Assembly (NCBI RefSeq): GCF_025766255.1
Contig: NW_026516685.1
Span: forward strand, 62,001-126,000
Source: Zychaea mexicana
Taxonomy: Eukaryota; Mucoromycota; Mucoromycetes; Mucorales; Lichtheimiaceae
Direction of reading: 5' to 3'
DNA: 64,000 bases
A program made the position numbers and the translations under genes. The notes beneath the pieces are model-generated. The model saw only the letters and a list, made by a program, of their open reading frames with translations. It was not told the origin of the DNA and ran no database searches. This document shows positions 11,533 to 29,122 of this stretch, piece after piece (within the stretch, counting starts at the first letter, position 1; each line of letters begins with the position of its first letter).

Positions 11533-13940
11533 TTACAACTTGGCTTGGGGCTTGATCTCGGTCGAGAGCAGCTCGCCCAACTCATTAGCAGCATCCTCCA
11601 AGCACTGCTTGAAGTGGTGGGTGCCGTTCACATACTTCTTGCCATCGATTTCCAGATCCTTGACGCTGGCCACGTTGAAGCTGAGGCCGTTGTTCTTGAT
11701 CATGTAAGCAACGCCAAAGCCATCGTTGACGACCTGGCCCCAGCCATAGCCATCAAAGTATTCCGAGGACAGCTGCGATGTGGACAAGTACCAGTGAGAC
11801 GAGTAGGCGTATGTGGGGTCGGTGAAGATAGCAGGCACGGCTTCGTCGGCGTTCAAAGACTTCTTCAAGCCAAACAAATGTCGGTCGACGCCGTGAGCAT
11901 TGACGCACTGGCCCATGTAAGCGCCCTGGGTCTTGATGGCCTTGCGGAAGGCAGCAATCTTTTGCTCGTTGGGGGCGTTCGATTCCATGATACGAGCAAA
12001 GTCGAGCGAGTCTTGGCTGACGGTGCGCGAGGTCTCGGTACGGCCCAACTGGAACTTGCGGGTCTGAGCCGATTCGTAGGTGGGGCGGCAGGTGCCAAAC
12101 ATCTTGTAGTAGCCCAATTGGATGACCATCTGCACGAAGCCGTCGGGCGAGGTCTTGAACTTTTTGATCAGGTTCTTGCCAAAGCCTTGGAAGGCAAGCA
12201 CGGTCAAGTCGTGGTTGGCGATCAGCTGGTCGAAGCGGGCCTCGGCAGCCCGGACAGCCTGGTCGACTTGGCTGTTGATCTGGAACTGCAGCTCGGAAGG
12301 AGCAGGCAGGGTGGTGTTAGCCTGAACACTGGCAGGCTGGGCCTTGGCGACACTATTATCGTATACACACACACACACACACAACATGTTTGAGTTTACT
12401 CCCTCTTTGTATGGCACCCAAACGTTTTAAAACGCCGATAACAGCAAGCATTACTGGCACTTACGCATCGCAGACATATTCGTTCAAGCGGCAGGTGGCC
12501 GTGCCGTCCATCATGGCGTGCTACATTTCACACATGAAAGTCAGTCTCTCTCTCCTTACATACTCTTGATGATGCACCTTTCTTCCCAACCATTCTTCAG
12601 TGGGTTTGCTTACCTCGCCCATGAAACCGGCCTTGCCGTTCTCGTAGATGATGAACTGACAGGGCTTGTCAAAGAAGCGGTTGCGGCCATCGCCGTGCCA
12701 GCAAGCACGGCAGCTCTCGTCACGGGTGACAGGCGAGTAATCGTCCAGGCACACGACAAAGGAAGCGGATTCGATCTTTTCCAAGAGGTTCTTGTTTTCA
12801 GGGTGAGCAGCCAACAGAAGCTCGCGGTTCTACAAGCGCAGAGAAAAAGAGGGTCAATTTTTTAGTCATCCACATCCCTTCAACCTTTCCATCCTTCCCT
12901 CAATGCCAAACCACCCACCCCCACCCCCCAAAAAAAAAGGATCCCCCCCCAAAATCAAGTATGAAAGTCATTCAGTCTTACATCAGCCCAATTGTCACGG
13001 TTATCAGCAGTCAAGGCGCCAAAGCCAACACCCTTGGTGAATCCAGCGGCATCATAGACACGCTGGAACTGGTATTCAAGCTCGCCCGTCGTCAACTGAC
13101 GGCCATTGTGCACGGTGTCGACAACATAAAACTTGTTCTTGCGAATCACAAGGATGTGGGTGTTCTTTGCAGGATCGTACATGGCGTTTTCGTCTGCGGG
13201 CTTCTTGGGAATACGGCAGTTGCTGAACATGTATTTGTAGCGGTCCATGCAGAGGGGTTCACCCTTGGCATATTCAGGCTCCAAAGTGTTTCTGTTTTAT
13301 GCGTATTACACATGTTGTCAATAACAACAACAACAGCAAAAAGTACATTCCATATTATGCAAAGCTCGAAATACGTACTCGACAACCTGCTTCTTGAACT
13401 CCAAAGCAGCAGTCGTGACAGCAGCAGCACGCTGGGCAGGCAAACGACGCAGCTTGTCGTCCTTGTACAGATAAAAGTAGCTGACATAAATGACGACTGG
13501 ATCACGGTAACCGAGGTAAGCAGCGTCGAGCCACCAGTCGTCCAACCAGTTCAAAACATTAGGGTCGTTGGCCTTGGCCACTAATCGTTGTTGCAATTTC
13601 TCAGCCATGCCGCTCGACACGAACTCCTTGACAGAAGCCTCGGTCTTTTGGTATTCGGCCTCGCTCAACAAGGGCTTGACGGTGTTCAAGTACTTTGCCA
13701 ACGTTTCTTCAAACTTGGGCACGGGCAAACGAGGCAAGTTGGACTGGTAGCGCAACATGGGGCCAGCTGCATTGGGATCAACGGGAGTTTTGGGACCTGA
13801 CTTGGGCTGTATTAAAGAAAAAAAAAGTTACATTAAAGTGTGGCCCAGTGGTCGTAGCGGTAGTTGTTATGAAGGGCCGGGTAGATCGAGTTTAAGAGTG
13901 TGGAAGAGGGTACGATCGCAAAAATACTTACGGCAGACAT
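11533..13940 (-). CDS. carnitine O-acetyltransferase, probably peroxisomal
   Basis: Transfers acetyl groups between acetyl-CoA and carnitine so that acetyl units can leave peroxisomes or mitochondria. Exons (minus strand): 13932-13940, 13379-13806, 12982-13291, 12614-12829, 12465-12520, 11533-12352, giving 612 aa. Choline/carnitine acyltransferase features: MLRYQSNLPRLPVP near the start, NWLDDWWLDAAYLGYRDPVV, the catalytic motif GEHAMMDGT (His322, the first residue of exon 5), DGYGWGQVVNDGFGVAYM, and STSQLSSE of the carnitine site. The protein ends AKL, a type 1 peroxisomal targeting signal, and there is no clear mitochondrial presequence. The first coding exon is only ATG TCT GCC. The gene lies 513 bp downstream of the carnitine/acylcarnitine carrier on the same strand. 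A (CA)n tract sits in the last intron near 12365. Confidence 0.95.
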
Positions 13941-14306
13941 TGTGGTTGTGTGTGGGGTCAATGGAACAAAGGAAGACTGTGGAGAAAGAGAGAGAGAAAG
14001 TAGAGTTCAAAAGCAACAACAGCTCGAGGTTAAGTCGGTCGTTTTAGTAACACATGAAAACTTAAGACGATGTCATTCCGAAGATTTTCTAGTCTTGTCA
14101 GCAAAAACGGGGGATTACCCATTGCAAAGAAAATGAAATGCCGCTTCATTTGTCAGCGCTTTTCAAGCATGTGCGGTGGGAGAAACAGGCATTTTAGGTT
14201 ACGATCCAACTTTTTTTTTTTTATTCTTGTTGTGGGTTGTAGTAAATGTACATGCTCTAGTGGACGGAACAAAGGGTGGGTGGAGGGAGATATAAGGTAG
14301 TAAAGG

Positions 14307-14329
14307 GTGTGTGTGTGTGTGTGTGTGTG
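14307..14329. repeat. (GT)n microsatellite
   Basis: Uninterrupted GT dinucleotide repeat in the 513-bp gap between the carnitine acetyltransferase and carnitine carrier genes. It lies in the likely 3' UTR side of the carrier and has no evident function. Confidence 0.9.
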
Positions 14330-14453
14330 GCCACTCTAAAATCTCCATAAGAGGGGGTGTATATGCGTGGCAGTGTGTATATCAGAGCGTATCAGAGGGA
14401 GAAAGCCGGGAGGAATATCAAATATATACAATCTCTTTTCCCACGCGCGCGCT

Positions 14454-15564
14454 CTAAAACATAGCGTCGAGCACCTTGCGCGAGTACTCCACGCCCAAGA
14501 ACGTCGCGGCATTGGCCGGGAACGCTCTGAGCATTGCCGGGCCAAGGCCTCTGAACAGCGCAGACGCGCCGTCTGCCTTGACCGTCTTTTGCAAGCAATC
14601 CATCATGCCCGTGTACGTGCCTGCGGGTGCCGACTGGATGCGCGACTTGATCACATCCGGCGGAATGGCAATGCTCCACATGGCCACACCCGCCATACCA
14701 CCCGCAAACAGGACTGCACCAAATTGCAGATCACCCCCATCCTTGGGCGTCATGCTCTTCTTGATCAGTTCGTAGGCAACAAAGTAGGCAGCCGAACCAG
14801 GCGAATCGCGCAACAATGTAGCGCCAGTGCCTCGGAAGATCGAGCGGATACCGCCTTCCTTGTACAGCTGTCGAACAGCGTCCATTGGGCCCTTGTACTT
14901 TTGCTCACCGCCCTGTCCCTGGATCTGCATCAGCACCTTGATACGTTCAGAAGGTGCCATCACCAAGGTTGTGGGCACGGCCGAGAAGGCACCGGCAAAC
15001 GTCGTTTCTGCGAGAGTCATAGGGCGGCTCGAGTCGCCGTCGCGTCTGGCAGCCAATGCCATCTTTTTGCCCAAATCATATGACTACACAAACCACATCA
15101 GTGTTATGACAACTCAACAAGTACAACCCTTCTTATGTATCCATTCCCATTCCTCCTCATCCACTATAGTGTGCCACTTACGAAGAAGCTGACAGCAAAA
15201 ATGGGCGTGATACTGGCAAGAGGTGTGGCCATACCACGGTACAAGCCAAGAACACCGTCGCCCTTGATGATCTGCTTGAAACAGTCGAATGTGTTCTTGT
15301 AGATGCCTTCCGAAGTCTGAAGGCGGACCTTGACCAAATCGAAAGGTTGGCTATACACAATGCATAGTCAATATCCAGTCTTTTTTTACATGTCGAAAGT
15401 GTTAGGAAGAAAACATACCCGACCAAAACAGCGGCCATACCACCGAAACCACCGGCCAAGAACGACTTTACGGAGGAGGCGGTCGAAGAAGTGGCAGCAG
15501 TAGTAGAAGCTTTGGGGGCCTCAACAGCAACCTTTTGCTCGGGAATAGCTTGCTCGGTGGACAT
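14454..15564 (-). CDS. mitochondrial carnitine/acylcarnitine carrier
   Basis: Inner-membrane antiporter of the SLC25 family that exchanges acyl/acetylcarnitine for free carnitine. Exons 15419-15564, 15182-15350 and 14454-15083 give 314 aa. Three mitochondrial carrier repeats are visible with their PxD/ExxK signatures: QPFDLVKVRLQT, APSERIKVLMQIQG and IPPDVIKSRIQSAP. The second and third signatures, with RAFPANAATFLG near the C-terminus, match the carnitine carrier rather than the ornithine or YMC branches. The start gives a hydrophilic A/S/T-rich N-terminus before KSFLAGGFGGM. The downstream same-strand neighbour is carnitine acetyltransferase, so the pair covers two consecutive steps of acetyl export. 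All three exon joins close in frame. Confidence 0.94.
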
Positions 15565-16617
15565 TGCGGGATTTGCACGTACGCGAAAAGAAAAAGAAAG
15601 AAAGAAAAAGGTTTGGTGTGGGGTCAAGAAGAAAAAAAGATGATTTTGGGTACCCCGAAAGGTTACTAAAAAGTAAATGTGCAACCAGGCTTTCTCCGAC
15701 AAAGTTGCTTGGTCATTGAAATTTTGATTGGATTTAAAGCGCTCCCCCTTCCCTCTGTTTCCTACTTGAGGCTCTCTCTGTTGTCGTGCTTTCCTAAATT
15801 CAGGAACAGACCTGGTGGGCATGGTTAGAAGACCGTTGACTCTCGAGAAACTTGCACACACCATAATGAGTGATTGAGTGACAGGTCGGTGTGGTTGTTT
15901 CATAATACACACAGTGGTGCACTCCCTTAATGATGGGACGGTTTCATCTTATCTTTTCACACGTGAAATTATATTTACCCAGCATCATCACCATTATCTT
16001 GGTACCGCTAATGCTTATTCTGTAAGCACGGATCTGTCCTCCCACAACATCACTATCATAGGTACATACTACCTACGGCAATACAGATAATCCGTCAGTC
16101 CATCTGTTGCTTATAGACGCTTTATGTTATGTAAGCAGATCATCCTAATGGAAAAAAGTATTTCAAAGCGATCCACAAATCACAAGACAATGCAGAAACA
16201 CAAGATAACATGCAACCTGGCGCTAACATTGGTCCGCCGACAAGCCGCTTTCGCTGCCGCCTAATCTTGGAGTTTTTATTTGAGCATTATAGTATGCTTA
16301 TATATATGTATCTCTGTGAAATGAAAAGTTTAATATCGGCAGGTTGAAAACGCCGTTTACTGATTTTAGGTTTATCCGAGATCCTAATGCGTGCCCCCTA
16401 ATTATGCAAGGATGTGAAAGGCTATTTCGAATTTAAATATTTACTGTGCACACCTTCAATTTCAAATAGTGTTTGCTTCCGTCTGAATGAATTATCGGTT
16501 CTTCGGCACAAACAAGCTAAAGGTTCAAAGGAGGTAGCATATGTTTCTGAAAATAAGTGTGCGAGAGTCATGTAAAGATAGAGAAAAGTGCTAAAAAAAA
16601 GCCTCAAAGAAACGATT
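15565..16617. other. intergenic, promoter of the carnitine carrier
   Basis: About 1.05 kb between the carrier start and the 3' end of the GH31 gene, both on -. The carrier promoter must lie here. I see no TATA element I would trust and no further gene. Confidence 0.5.
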
Positions 16618-20949
<4,332 letters not shown>

Positions 20950-22050
20950 CCTGTTCTTGATATGAAAACACTCTATTGTTGCTGTTGTCAAAGAACCAAA
21001 GAAAAAAAAAACAAGAAAAGGGGAGAGCTATCTGAAATTTATATACAAGATAGTTCTCTAACCATCACCACCACCAATAGAAAAAAAATAATCCCACACT
21101 TTTCTCACTTGCAAAAAAGAAAAATCCGAAGAGACCACAGGTGAGGTCCTTACTATAATTCGCAGCTCTAGCTCTGAAAAAGAAAGGGCGGGAAAACGTG
21201 GTGGTAAAGTATACAAAACTTCAATACCGTATCGAACCAGCATTTGATTTAGCCATTTATACACTAGCCTGGTAGTGTAATTCCCTGGAAATTTGTACCT
21301 TAGACACTGAAAGCCCTGGGTTTGGTGGCTCTGTTGACGGGACCGGCGTGAGGGTGTGAGTGTGTGTGTGTGTGGAGAAACGTTACACGGCTAGTAAAGA
21401 GAGGTCTCGTCCACCGTATAACATTCCTACAGTAGCAAGTTCAGATCTTATTACACAAATAAATGGATCCGCGGGCTGGAAAACGGCTCCCTTTTGCAGG
21501 AAACCTGAACTTTGGTATCGATGATTATAATACGTATGTAGCAAAGGTAGCACACACTTGAAAACCGGCATTCTATGATACCCGAAATTCTTGGGAGAAG
21601 AAGGAAAAATGCTGCAAGTGCAATACACTAAAGAATTTCCTTCTTGCTGCTATTATCCATAATGACATGCAGCAAATTCACTTGGAAAACTGATCCACAA
21701 CATGTGCTGGTGAAGCGTATCTAATGCAAAACTGTCAAGGGATTATAGTTATTGGTTACGTAGCCTTACTTTTTACGAATGACGATAAAGAATCGAAATG
21801 GTTATGGTCGGCTTACATAAACACCTTAACCAAAATACAAAGTCGGCTATTTCGTTCGAAAAGGTCCATTATACCAGTGCTGATAGTTCCAGTCGTAAAA
21901 AGTATAAAGGTCTCAAAATACGCACAGTTCAGGTCCGACCTATCACTCAAGCCATTCGGATGCGGAATAAGCAAAGGACCGATCATTCGAGAGCACTGAT
22001 ATCTCATATCCACGAAAAGCGAGCACCTTTCTTCGCTAAGCACCAGAAAC
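20950..22050. promoter_or_regulatory. divergent intergenic region between alpha-glucosidase and rhomboid genes
   Basis: About 1.1 kb separating two divergently transcribed starts (20949 on - and 22051 on +), so it must contain both promoters. A short (GT)n run lies near 21359. No binding site is assigned. Confidence 0.4.
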
Positions 22051-23312
22051 ATGCTCCGCGTCATTTCTCAAAGAGCATTAGCCCAATGGCAGCAACCTGT
22101 GAAACGAGCCCACAGTAGCACGAGTTTCGATGGTTTCTTTGCTAATACAGCATGGCGACCATGTGGACGCCAACAGCAACAGTCATTCTCTCGTGGAGGG
22201 CCGAGCGCTTTCCTATTAGTACAGCATCGTTTCTTTACGAGTTCAGCTGAAGCAGCAACAACAACAAAAACAACGGCAACCCAGCAACAATTAAATACTA
22301 TATGGCGCGTGTACATACGACCTCATTACTACAACAATGGAAAATCCAAATTGTCACAAGCACTCAACCAACAACGCAATCCATTTCGACAATTCGGACG
22401 ACGGTTAAACGACGTGAACCCCAACAGTGTATTATACAGCGTCATTGGCGCCAATGTCGCCGTGTTTTTCATGTGGCAATATGCTATCAACTGCTATCGT
22501 CAGTTTGGTGATGGTAGTTGGCTCAACTTTATGAGGGCCAATTTTGTGAACTCGCGCGAGGCGATCCAACACGGCTATTATCACACACTCTTGACGTCGG
22601 CTTTCTCGCACAAGGATATGGGTCATTTGGGTCTCAATATGCTGGTGTTATATTCGATGGGACAGGCAGCTATTGAAGCCATTGGCGCGTCACGGTTCTT
22701 GCTGTTGTATGCGGGAGCCGGCATCGCAGGTAGCTTAGCGACGCAGGCATATCAAAAATGGATCAGGCCACAGTTGGTCAAGAAAAGTTTCTTTTCGGGT
22801 CGCCGTCAATTTGGCGGGTTGGGCGCATCAGGTAAATTTTATTGTGGTGGTTTTCCATCGATCTTGGGAGCGTTATAAACTGATTTCTCCTTTTCTTTTG
22901 TGTGTGATTCTGAAGGTTCGGTGATGGGTATTACTGCCTTCTATGCATGTGCATGTAAGTTCTATCAGCCTTAGACTATGTTGAAATTAGGGATATTTAT
23001 CATTGTTGTTCCTATTTAATATTAGTCCCAAAGGCAACGTTTCTGTTATTCTTCGTCATTCCCATGCCAGCCATAGCAGTCGTGGGAGGATTAGCTGCCT
23101 ATGATGTCTACCAGGCATATGCGCTCAAGGTAACTTGAATCAAATACTTAAGAAACACGCTACTATTAACTTTTTGTTCTGTCGCACTAACTCGAATTTT
23201 CCAGAATGAGGTTGTGGATAGCGCTGCACATATTGGAGGAGCAACTTATGGAGCAGCATACTGGTTCATGCGAGTAAGACCTCTGCTAAAAGCAGGTCGT
23301 TGGAGAGCCTAG
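22051..23312 (+). CDS. mitochondrial rhomboid protease (PARL/Pcp1 type)
   Basis: Intramembrane serine protease of the mitochondrial inner membrane; the family processes the dynamin OPA1/Mgm1 and other membrane substrates. Exons 22051-22831, 22916-22954, 23026-23129 and 23205-23312 give 343 aa. The N-terminus (MLRVISQRALAQWQQPVKRA) is an Arg-rich amphipathic presequence. The core shows the conserved AFSHKDMGHLGLNM helix, the catalytic GASG motif (Ser260, at the end of exon 1) and the catalytic His317 in AAHIGGATYGAAYW, so the Ser-His dyad is complete. A transmembrane helix before the rhomboid core (VNPNSVLYSVIGANVAVFF) fits the 1+6 topology of mitochondrial rhomboids. The ATG at 22051 is the first start that gives the targeting sequence. 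Confidence 0.94.
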
Positions 23313-23595
23313 TGCCAATCTACACAATGTATAATTCCTTCTATCATTTGCTCTACTAAGAAAATAAAAAACGCTGTAAAATAAAGAATCGTATACTGAC
23401 CATGTAGAATCACGAAAACTAACTTCTCTGGGATTAAAAAAAAAGAGAGAGAGCATGTGTGTGTGGCATTGCTGCAGTCGCCTGTGCTAGTTAAAACCCT
23501 ACACTCGCAGTGAACGTTTTCTTTTTTTCTTTTTTTTTCTTGTGAACACTCTTCCCAGTTATTTTCTTTTGCGTTCTCCCCCAACCAACCGTTTT

Positions 23596-26500
23596 ATGGC
23601 GTCCTCGTCGTCTACCTCGAATCGTTGGCTGAGCAATATCCTTCGACCTCGCGCATCGTCAATAACTGTCGAGTCGTGTCTGAATCTCCAAACCAGTGAT
23701 CCCACCTCACCACTCGATGCACGCCTGATTCTTCCCTTGGTGTCGAGCAATTCGCCGCAACAGCCACAACTCGCTACGCGATGCAAGAATCTCAAGGTGT
23801 TCGCTGACCTATGCAAAAGCTACAAGTTCACTCACCTGGACAATGTGTTTTTCGCCGTCAAAGATATCTTGGATAGCCACCCAGACCATGTGAATCGAGA
23901 TTTTCGACACACCGTGTTTGAATTCATGATTGCAGTAATTGAAGGTCAATATGACGAGCTAGGCATGGCCAGAGTTACGTTTTACAGCTCGTTACGAGAT
24001 CACACCGAATGGGACGATGATTTTGGCGACATGTACCGTGTACTCTTTGCACTGTGTAAAGGAGGCCGAGATATTTCGGGATTTGAGAAGAACGTTGGCA
24101 AATTGTTGATACGTTGGCTCAAGCAGGTGGCATTGAAGGACGCAAAGGAAAACACCATTCTATCAGCGACGATGGCGACAGCAGCAACAACAACAACAGC
24201 GAATGTTGAAAAAACGGCAGCAGTACCATATCTCGGTGATATCATGCATTTGCTCACAGTGATTGCCAAATTTAACTTTGCAATGTTCGAAGAGAACGAG
24301 GTCACGCATATGATCCAAGCTGCTCGGCTTGCATTATTCTCGGCAAACCACCCGAACGACATTAAGGCATGCTTGGCATTTGCTGACGTTGTGGTTCGAT
24401 ATCGTTTCGTGCCCTTTGAGGCTTTGCAACCATTCATGGATATCTTGTGTGTGTCTGTAATGCTGCCTCAAGACAAAATTCCAGCAGCTGACAAGGGCGA
24501 GTCGCCTTGGTCGATTTTCATGAATCTTTTACGCTCACACTGCGCCCACAATGCTATTCTCACGCTGTGCAATGCCATTGCAAAAGGTAACAGTTATGAT
24601 ATCAGCAACAACCAGCATCAGCAACAACAAGTCGATTTGACGAACGGCGCAATCATGTTGCTGACGCACGCAGCATGGGGGAACAACAACAAGGAGAAAC
24701 TGAACGTATCAGAATCGTATCAGGTCCCGGACTCGATTGTGTTGATGTATTTACGTCGTGCTGCACTACGACATTCCGAATCTGTCAGCGCCAAAATCTT
24801 GGAAACCTTGAGGCTCTTGGTAGAGAACAGCAACATCAGCAACCCAAGCTCCTCAGGCTCGCCCTCGCCATCTTCGCCGTCGTCAAAGATTGCCTTGTTG
24901 GATTGGGACACGATCTGGGATATTTGCGACGTTTGTACCGAGCAGCTGATCCAACAGCTTCGTCATCCTGCTGGTGGGAGCAGTACCAAGGATCAAGTAC
25001 GACAGGTGGTATGGTGGTTCCCCGCACTGTATATGGATAATGGCACGGGTACATCGATGGCGCACCAGTTCATTCGCTTCATGGCCTGTGTGTATACCCA
25101 ATATACCCAGCACAAGTCGTACTCGGGTCCCGTGAACCGGTTGATGAACGTCATTTATGCACTGCGTCACTACATTTCGCCCGAAGCAGCCAATATTTTG
25201 CTCAGCTACTATGAGACCGAACACATGCTGCTACCATCGGACGAAGACTGGATCGAGCGACTCGCCGAGGTTGTGAATACATTTTTCGTCCCATCGCATA
25301 TCGCCGGCACCGTTCGATTGCGTGTACTGTCGATCGCCACGGATGTATGCATGTCAACCAAGGATTTCTATTCCGATGCAATGAACACGGAGATCATTTA
25401 TCCGATGGTCCAGGGCGCTCCACAGGAAACGAACCCTGAGCTACGCCAAAAGACCGTAGATCTCATTGTGCTCGCGTTGTCGGATGCGCAAGGCAACGAG
25501 GAAATGTTTGATCGATTGCTAGATGTGCTTCGCCGGTGCACGAGTTGCAAGTGTCTCGACGACCTGCGATCACCTAAACCCGCTTCTGGTCCTGTCATTG
25601 CTGCAACTACAGCAATTGGAGCATCCCCTACAGCCGCGATAACAACAACAGCAGCAGCAGCAACGGCGGCAGCGAGCACAAGTGCTACGCTCGGTACACC
25701 CCGTGAAGATGACAAGTTGCGAACGGCCACGTTACGACGATCACAAAGCCAGTCGCATCACGCTAGTGGTGGAGGTAGCAGTAGCACAAGCAGCTCGCCG
25801 CGTATTCATTATGCCATGCCAAAAAGCTCGACGGCTTCACCGCTCAGCGCCAGTAGTCCGGTTATCTCGGATGGAAGCATCACCAGCGAAAGCCAATGCT
25901 GCTCTGGCGTGCCTGCCATGTATGGACTCGTGCAACTGTTTGAGGATCTTTTGTTGGGATCAGATGGCAAGGCTTGTCTCAAAGTGTTTCGCACCATCAC
26001 AAGCATCGGTAACAATATGGACGATCTGCTCTGCCCTTATGGCGGGTCCAAGGTAGTGGCATTAGATATGCTACTTCGAATGCGTTGTCCACCTGATCAC
26101 CGTATTTACATGATCGATGATCGTAAGTATTGTTTTTCCCTTGAAAAGAAGCAAAGTTCCTGTACGAAAATTCATGGTCTGACATCTATTATGAACCTCA
26201 GTCTTTGCTGATGATACTGGCTTGATGGCCACGATACGGCAAATTCAAGCAGCTAAGCAGCGAGAAACAATGCAGCGCGATGGTAGCACTACGATGATGA
26301 TTGGATCTGCTTCGCAACAACAGCGACAACAGCAACAAGATCAGCAGCAGCAGCAGCAACAGGAACGACCACGATACCCAAGCCCTGTAATGCTGTCGCA
26401 TTCGGAAAATCAAGAACACTATGAGCAAGACCGAGTGCTTCCAATTGATGAGCTGCTTGACGCATATATTGTAATCCTGTCGCACTCGTCCAATTGGGAA

Positions 26501-29122
26501 CTGATTCTGTTTGTGCTCAAGCGATTGCCGCAGCAGCTGGCCAATAAACATATGTTTTGCAGCGCGTCAGTTTCTATCGAGAAACTGCGTCGACATCTTG
26601 TCACATGGGTCAGTGCTCGCGACTTCCTCAAGAGCGTACACAGCATCCCATCCAACATTAAACGCAACGATGTCTATGTCTATGCATACGACATCTTAGT
26701 CGTCCTTGTATCTTACCGGCGCCTATTCAATAAGCAAAATCAGGACGAGATCGTGTATGCCTTCTACAAGGGCCTGAAGCAAGTGACCGCAGCGACAAAG
26801 CCATGCATCCATGCACTGTCCGTGTGCTGCCACGAGTTGCCGCTGTCGGTGGCAAAGATGCTAAACGAGATCTTGCAGGGCATGTCTCAGATCATTTCAG
26901 TCAGCAGCGTGTCGGTGCATATCCTCGAATTTCTGTCCAGTCTGGCACGACTACCGAGTCTTTATGCCAACTTTACGAGCGACATGTACAAGCCTGTGTT
27001 TGCTATTGCGCTAAATTATCTCCAGCATACGCAGTCGTCCTCTTCGTCGTCCGCAACAAGCTCACCCACGAACACGCCACCTACACCGCATCATCATCAT
27101 CACCACCACCTCAACCATCCACAACAAACTCCACCCACAGCATCATCATCGTCACAACAGCAGCAGAACCAACAACAGCAAAACTCCAGAGGTAAAGATC
27201 TACAGCAGGTCACGACTCAGAATGCGCTTTCGCAATACGTGTTGATCATGGCGTATTTGGTCATCACCGTGTGGTTCACGGCAGTCCCATTACGAGAGCG
27301 ACGCAAGCATGTTTCATTCATCATTGGCCGGCTTGTGAGCGCGACTCCTATTGGCAAAGGCATTGACGAGCAGACGTATACATGTATCGACATGCTTTCA
27401 CGGTTCAGTTACGCGGATGTCAGTCTGTCACCCGAAAAATCGCTCGTCTCGAAAATCTTGATGGGTGATCCAGCCGCCGGACCGAGCCCAGTGACAGGAG
27501 GCAGCAACACTGCAGAAGGAGGCGCTCGACAAAGCATGCGCACGTGGGTGTATGGTCATTCGCTGTTGACACTCAAGACAGCCAAGGCGCTGGGCTGGGT
27601 GGAAGTAACCATCCGGCGACCTTCGGGCACAGTTTCTATGATGTGCAACATTGAAAACCGTATCAAGTCAAGCGCTATCGATTATCAAACACTGCCAGCA
27701 CTCCTCATGATGCAATACACGCCTGATCTGGTGGCGTCCCGCATGCTCCAACAGCGCGGCGAAGACGGCGATTCGCCCGTGCCTTTGATGGAGTCAGGGC
27801 TTGGCATCACGTTTGAAAATTTGGCAGCCGCAGCCAATATTGTCAGCACGTCGCTACAACAAGATGCTTTAGCAGAAGACAAGAAGGATGACGAAGGGGG
27901 AGGAATAAAAAACGACGACGAAGAACAAAGCGCAGACCAAGAAGAAGGGGCTCAACAGAACAAGGATTCACCAGCACCAGCAGTCTCCGGTTCCGCTGCG
28001 GCGGATAGTGGTAGTGAAGGCCCAACCTCTGTGATTGCTGGCGGCGGTGGTAGCAGCAAGCAGGAAAAGAAGAACGAACGAGTGGATAGTGTGATTCGCC
28101 AAGTGCTTGCTGATCCAGACACGCCAGCACAATCGACATCCAGCAGTGGTCTTCTACGCAGAATGGACCAGCCACTCGATCCTGCTTTTCTCTTTCTTCA
28201 ACTCAACAACTATCCAGATCTTACGCGCACCAGCGAACACATACCTCCTCTTCCCGAAGACGAAGCAACGGCACGCAGTCTGGGCATCTTGGACCGTATC
28301 CCAGTTGTTGATTTCCACAAGATTGGCGTACTCTATGTTGCCAAGAACCAACACACAGAAGTGGAGATCTTGGCCAATACGCATGGGTCGCCGGACTATG
28401 TCAAGCTACTAAATGCCTTGGGCGAGATTGAACTGTTGCGTGGACGAACGGACAACACGGGTGGATTGGACCGCGAGATGGACATCGATGGGCGATACGC
28501 GTATTTCTGGAAAGACGACGTTACTAGGGTGATTTTCCACGTGGCGACGCTGATGCCTACTAATTTGGAACGCGATCCACAATGCAGCAACAAGAAGCGG
28601 CACATTGGTAACGATTTTGTCACGATCGTGTACAACGACTCGGGCAAGGATTATGCCTTCGACACGTTGCCAGGCCAATTCAACTTTTGCAACATTGTCA
28701 TCACGCCCCACTCGATCTCGGATACGGAAAATAACACGTTCTTTAAGGTTGAGATGCAACGACGGCCGGATATGCCAGAGATCGGGCCTATTTCTGAACC
28801 AAAGCTCGTATCGGGTCAATCGTTACCGCATTTGGTGCGACAGACGGCCCTGCATGCCAATATCTTTGCTCAGGTGTTCCAATCCGTCAGTGCGGGCGGT
28901 GGTCGTCATGAATATGTGTCTCATTGGAAAGAACGACTGCGACAGATTAAACGGATTCGAGAACGTGTTAGTAGCAAGACACCATCAGCAGCAGCAACAG
29001 CAGCAGGCACGGCAAATGAACAAGCTCCTCCGTCTTCTCTTTCATCCGCTGCTACTCCAGCAATTACTGTCAATAACAGAGCTCCATTTGAGCAACTCCT
29101 CGATTTCACAAAATACGCCTAA
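23596..29122 (+). CDS. TSC2: tuberin (TSC2) orthologue, Rheb GTPase-activating protein
   Basis: Catalytic subunit of the TSC1-TSC2 complex, which stimulates GTP hydrolysis on Rheb and so restrains TORC1. Two exons, 23596-26122 and 26202-29122, encode 1815 aa, close to the length of animal tuberin. The N-terminal two thirds is alpha-helical tuberin-type repeat sequence interrupted by disordered runs (A/T near residue 690-720, Q/P, H and S near exon 2 start and 27040-27190). The C-terminal RapGAP-type domain covers about residues 1540-1730, with FHKIGVLYVAKNQHTEVEIL, SPDYVKLLNALG and HIGNDFVTIVYNDSG. The last contains the catalytic Asn thumb (about Asn1646). A basic segment and low-complexity tail follow. 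The GTG at 23542 opens the same frame, but the ATG at 23596 is the natural start. A pyrimidine-rich 3' region with (CT)n follows near 29230. Confidence 0.95.

Noticed and set aside
11497..12393. 298-codon + frame opposite the carnitine acetyltransferase
   Set aside because: Antisense shadow of a conserved exon; composition follows the sense codons.
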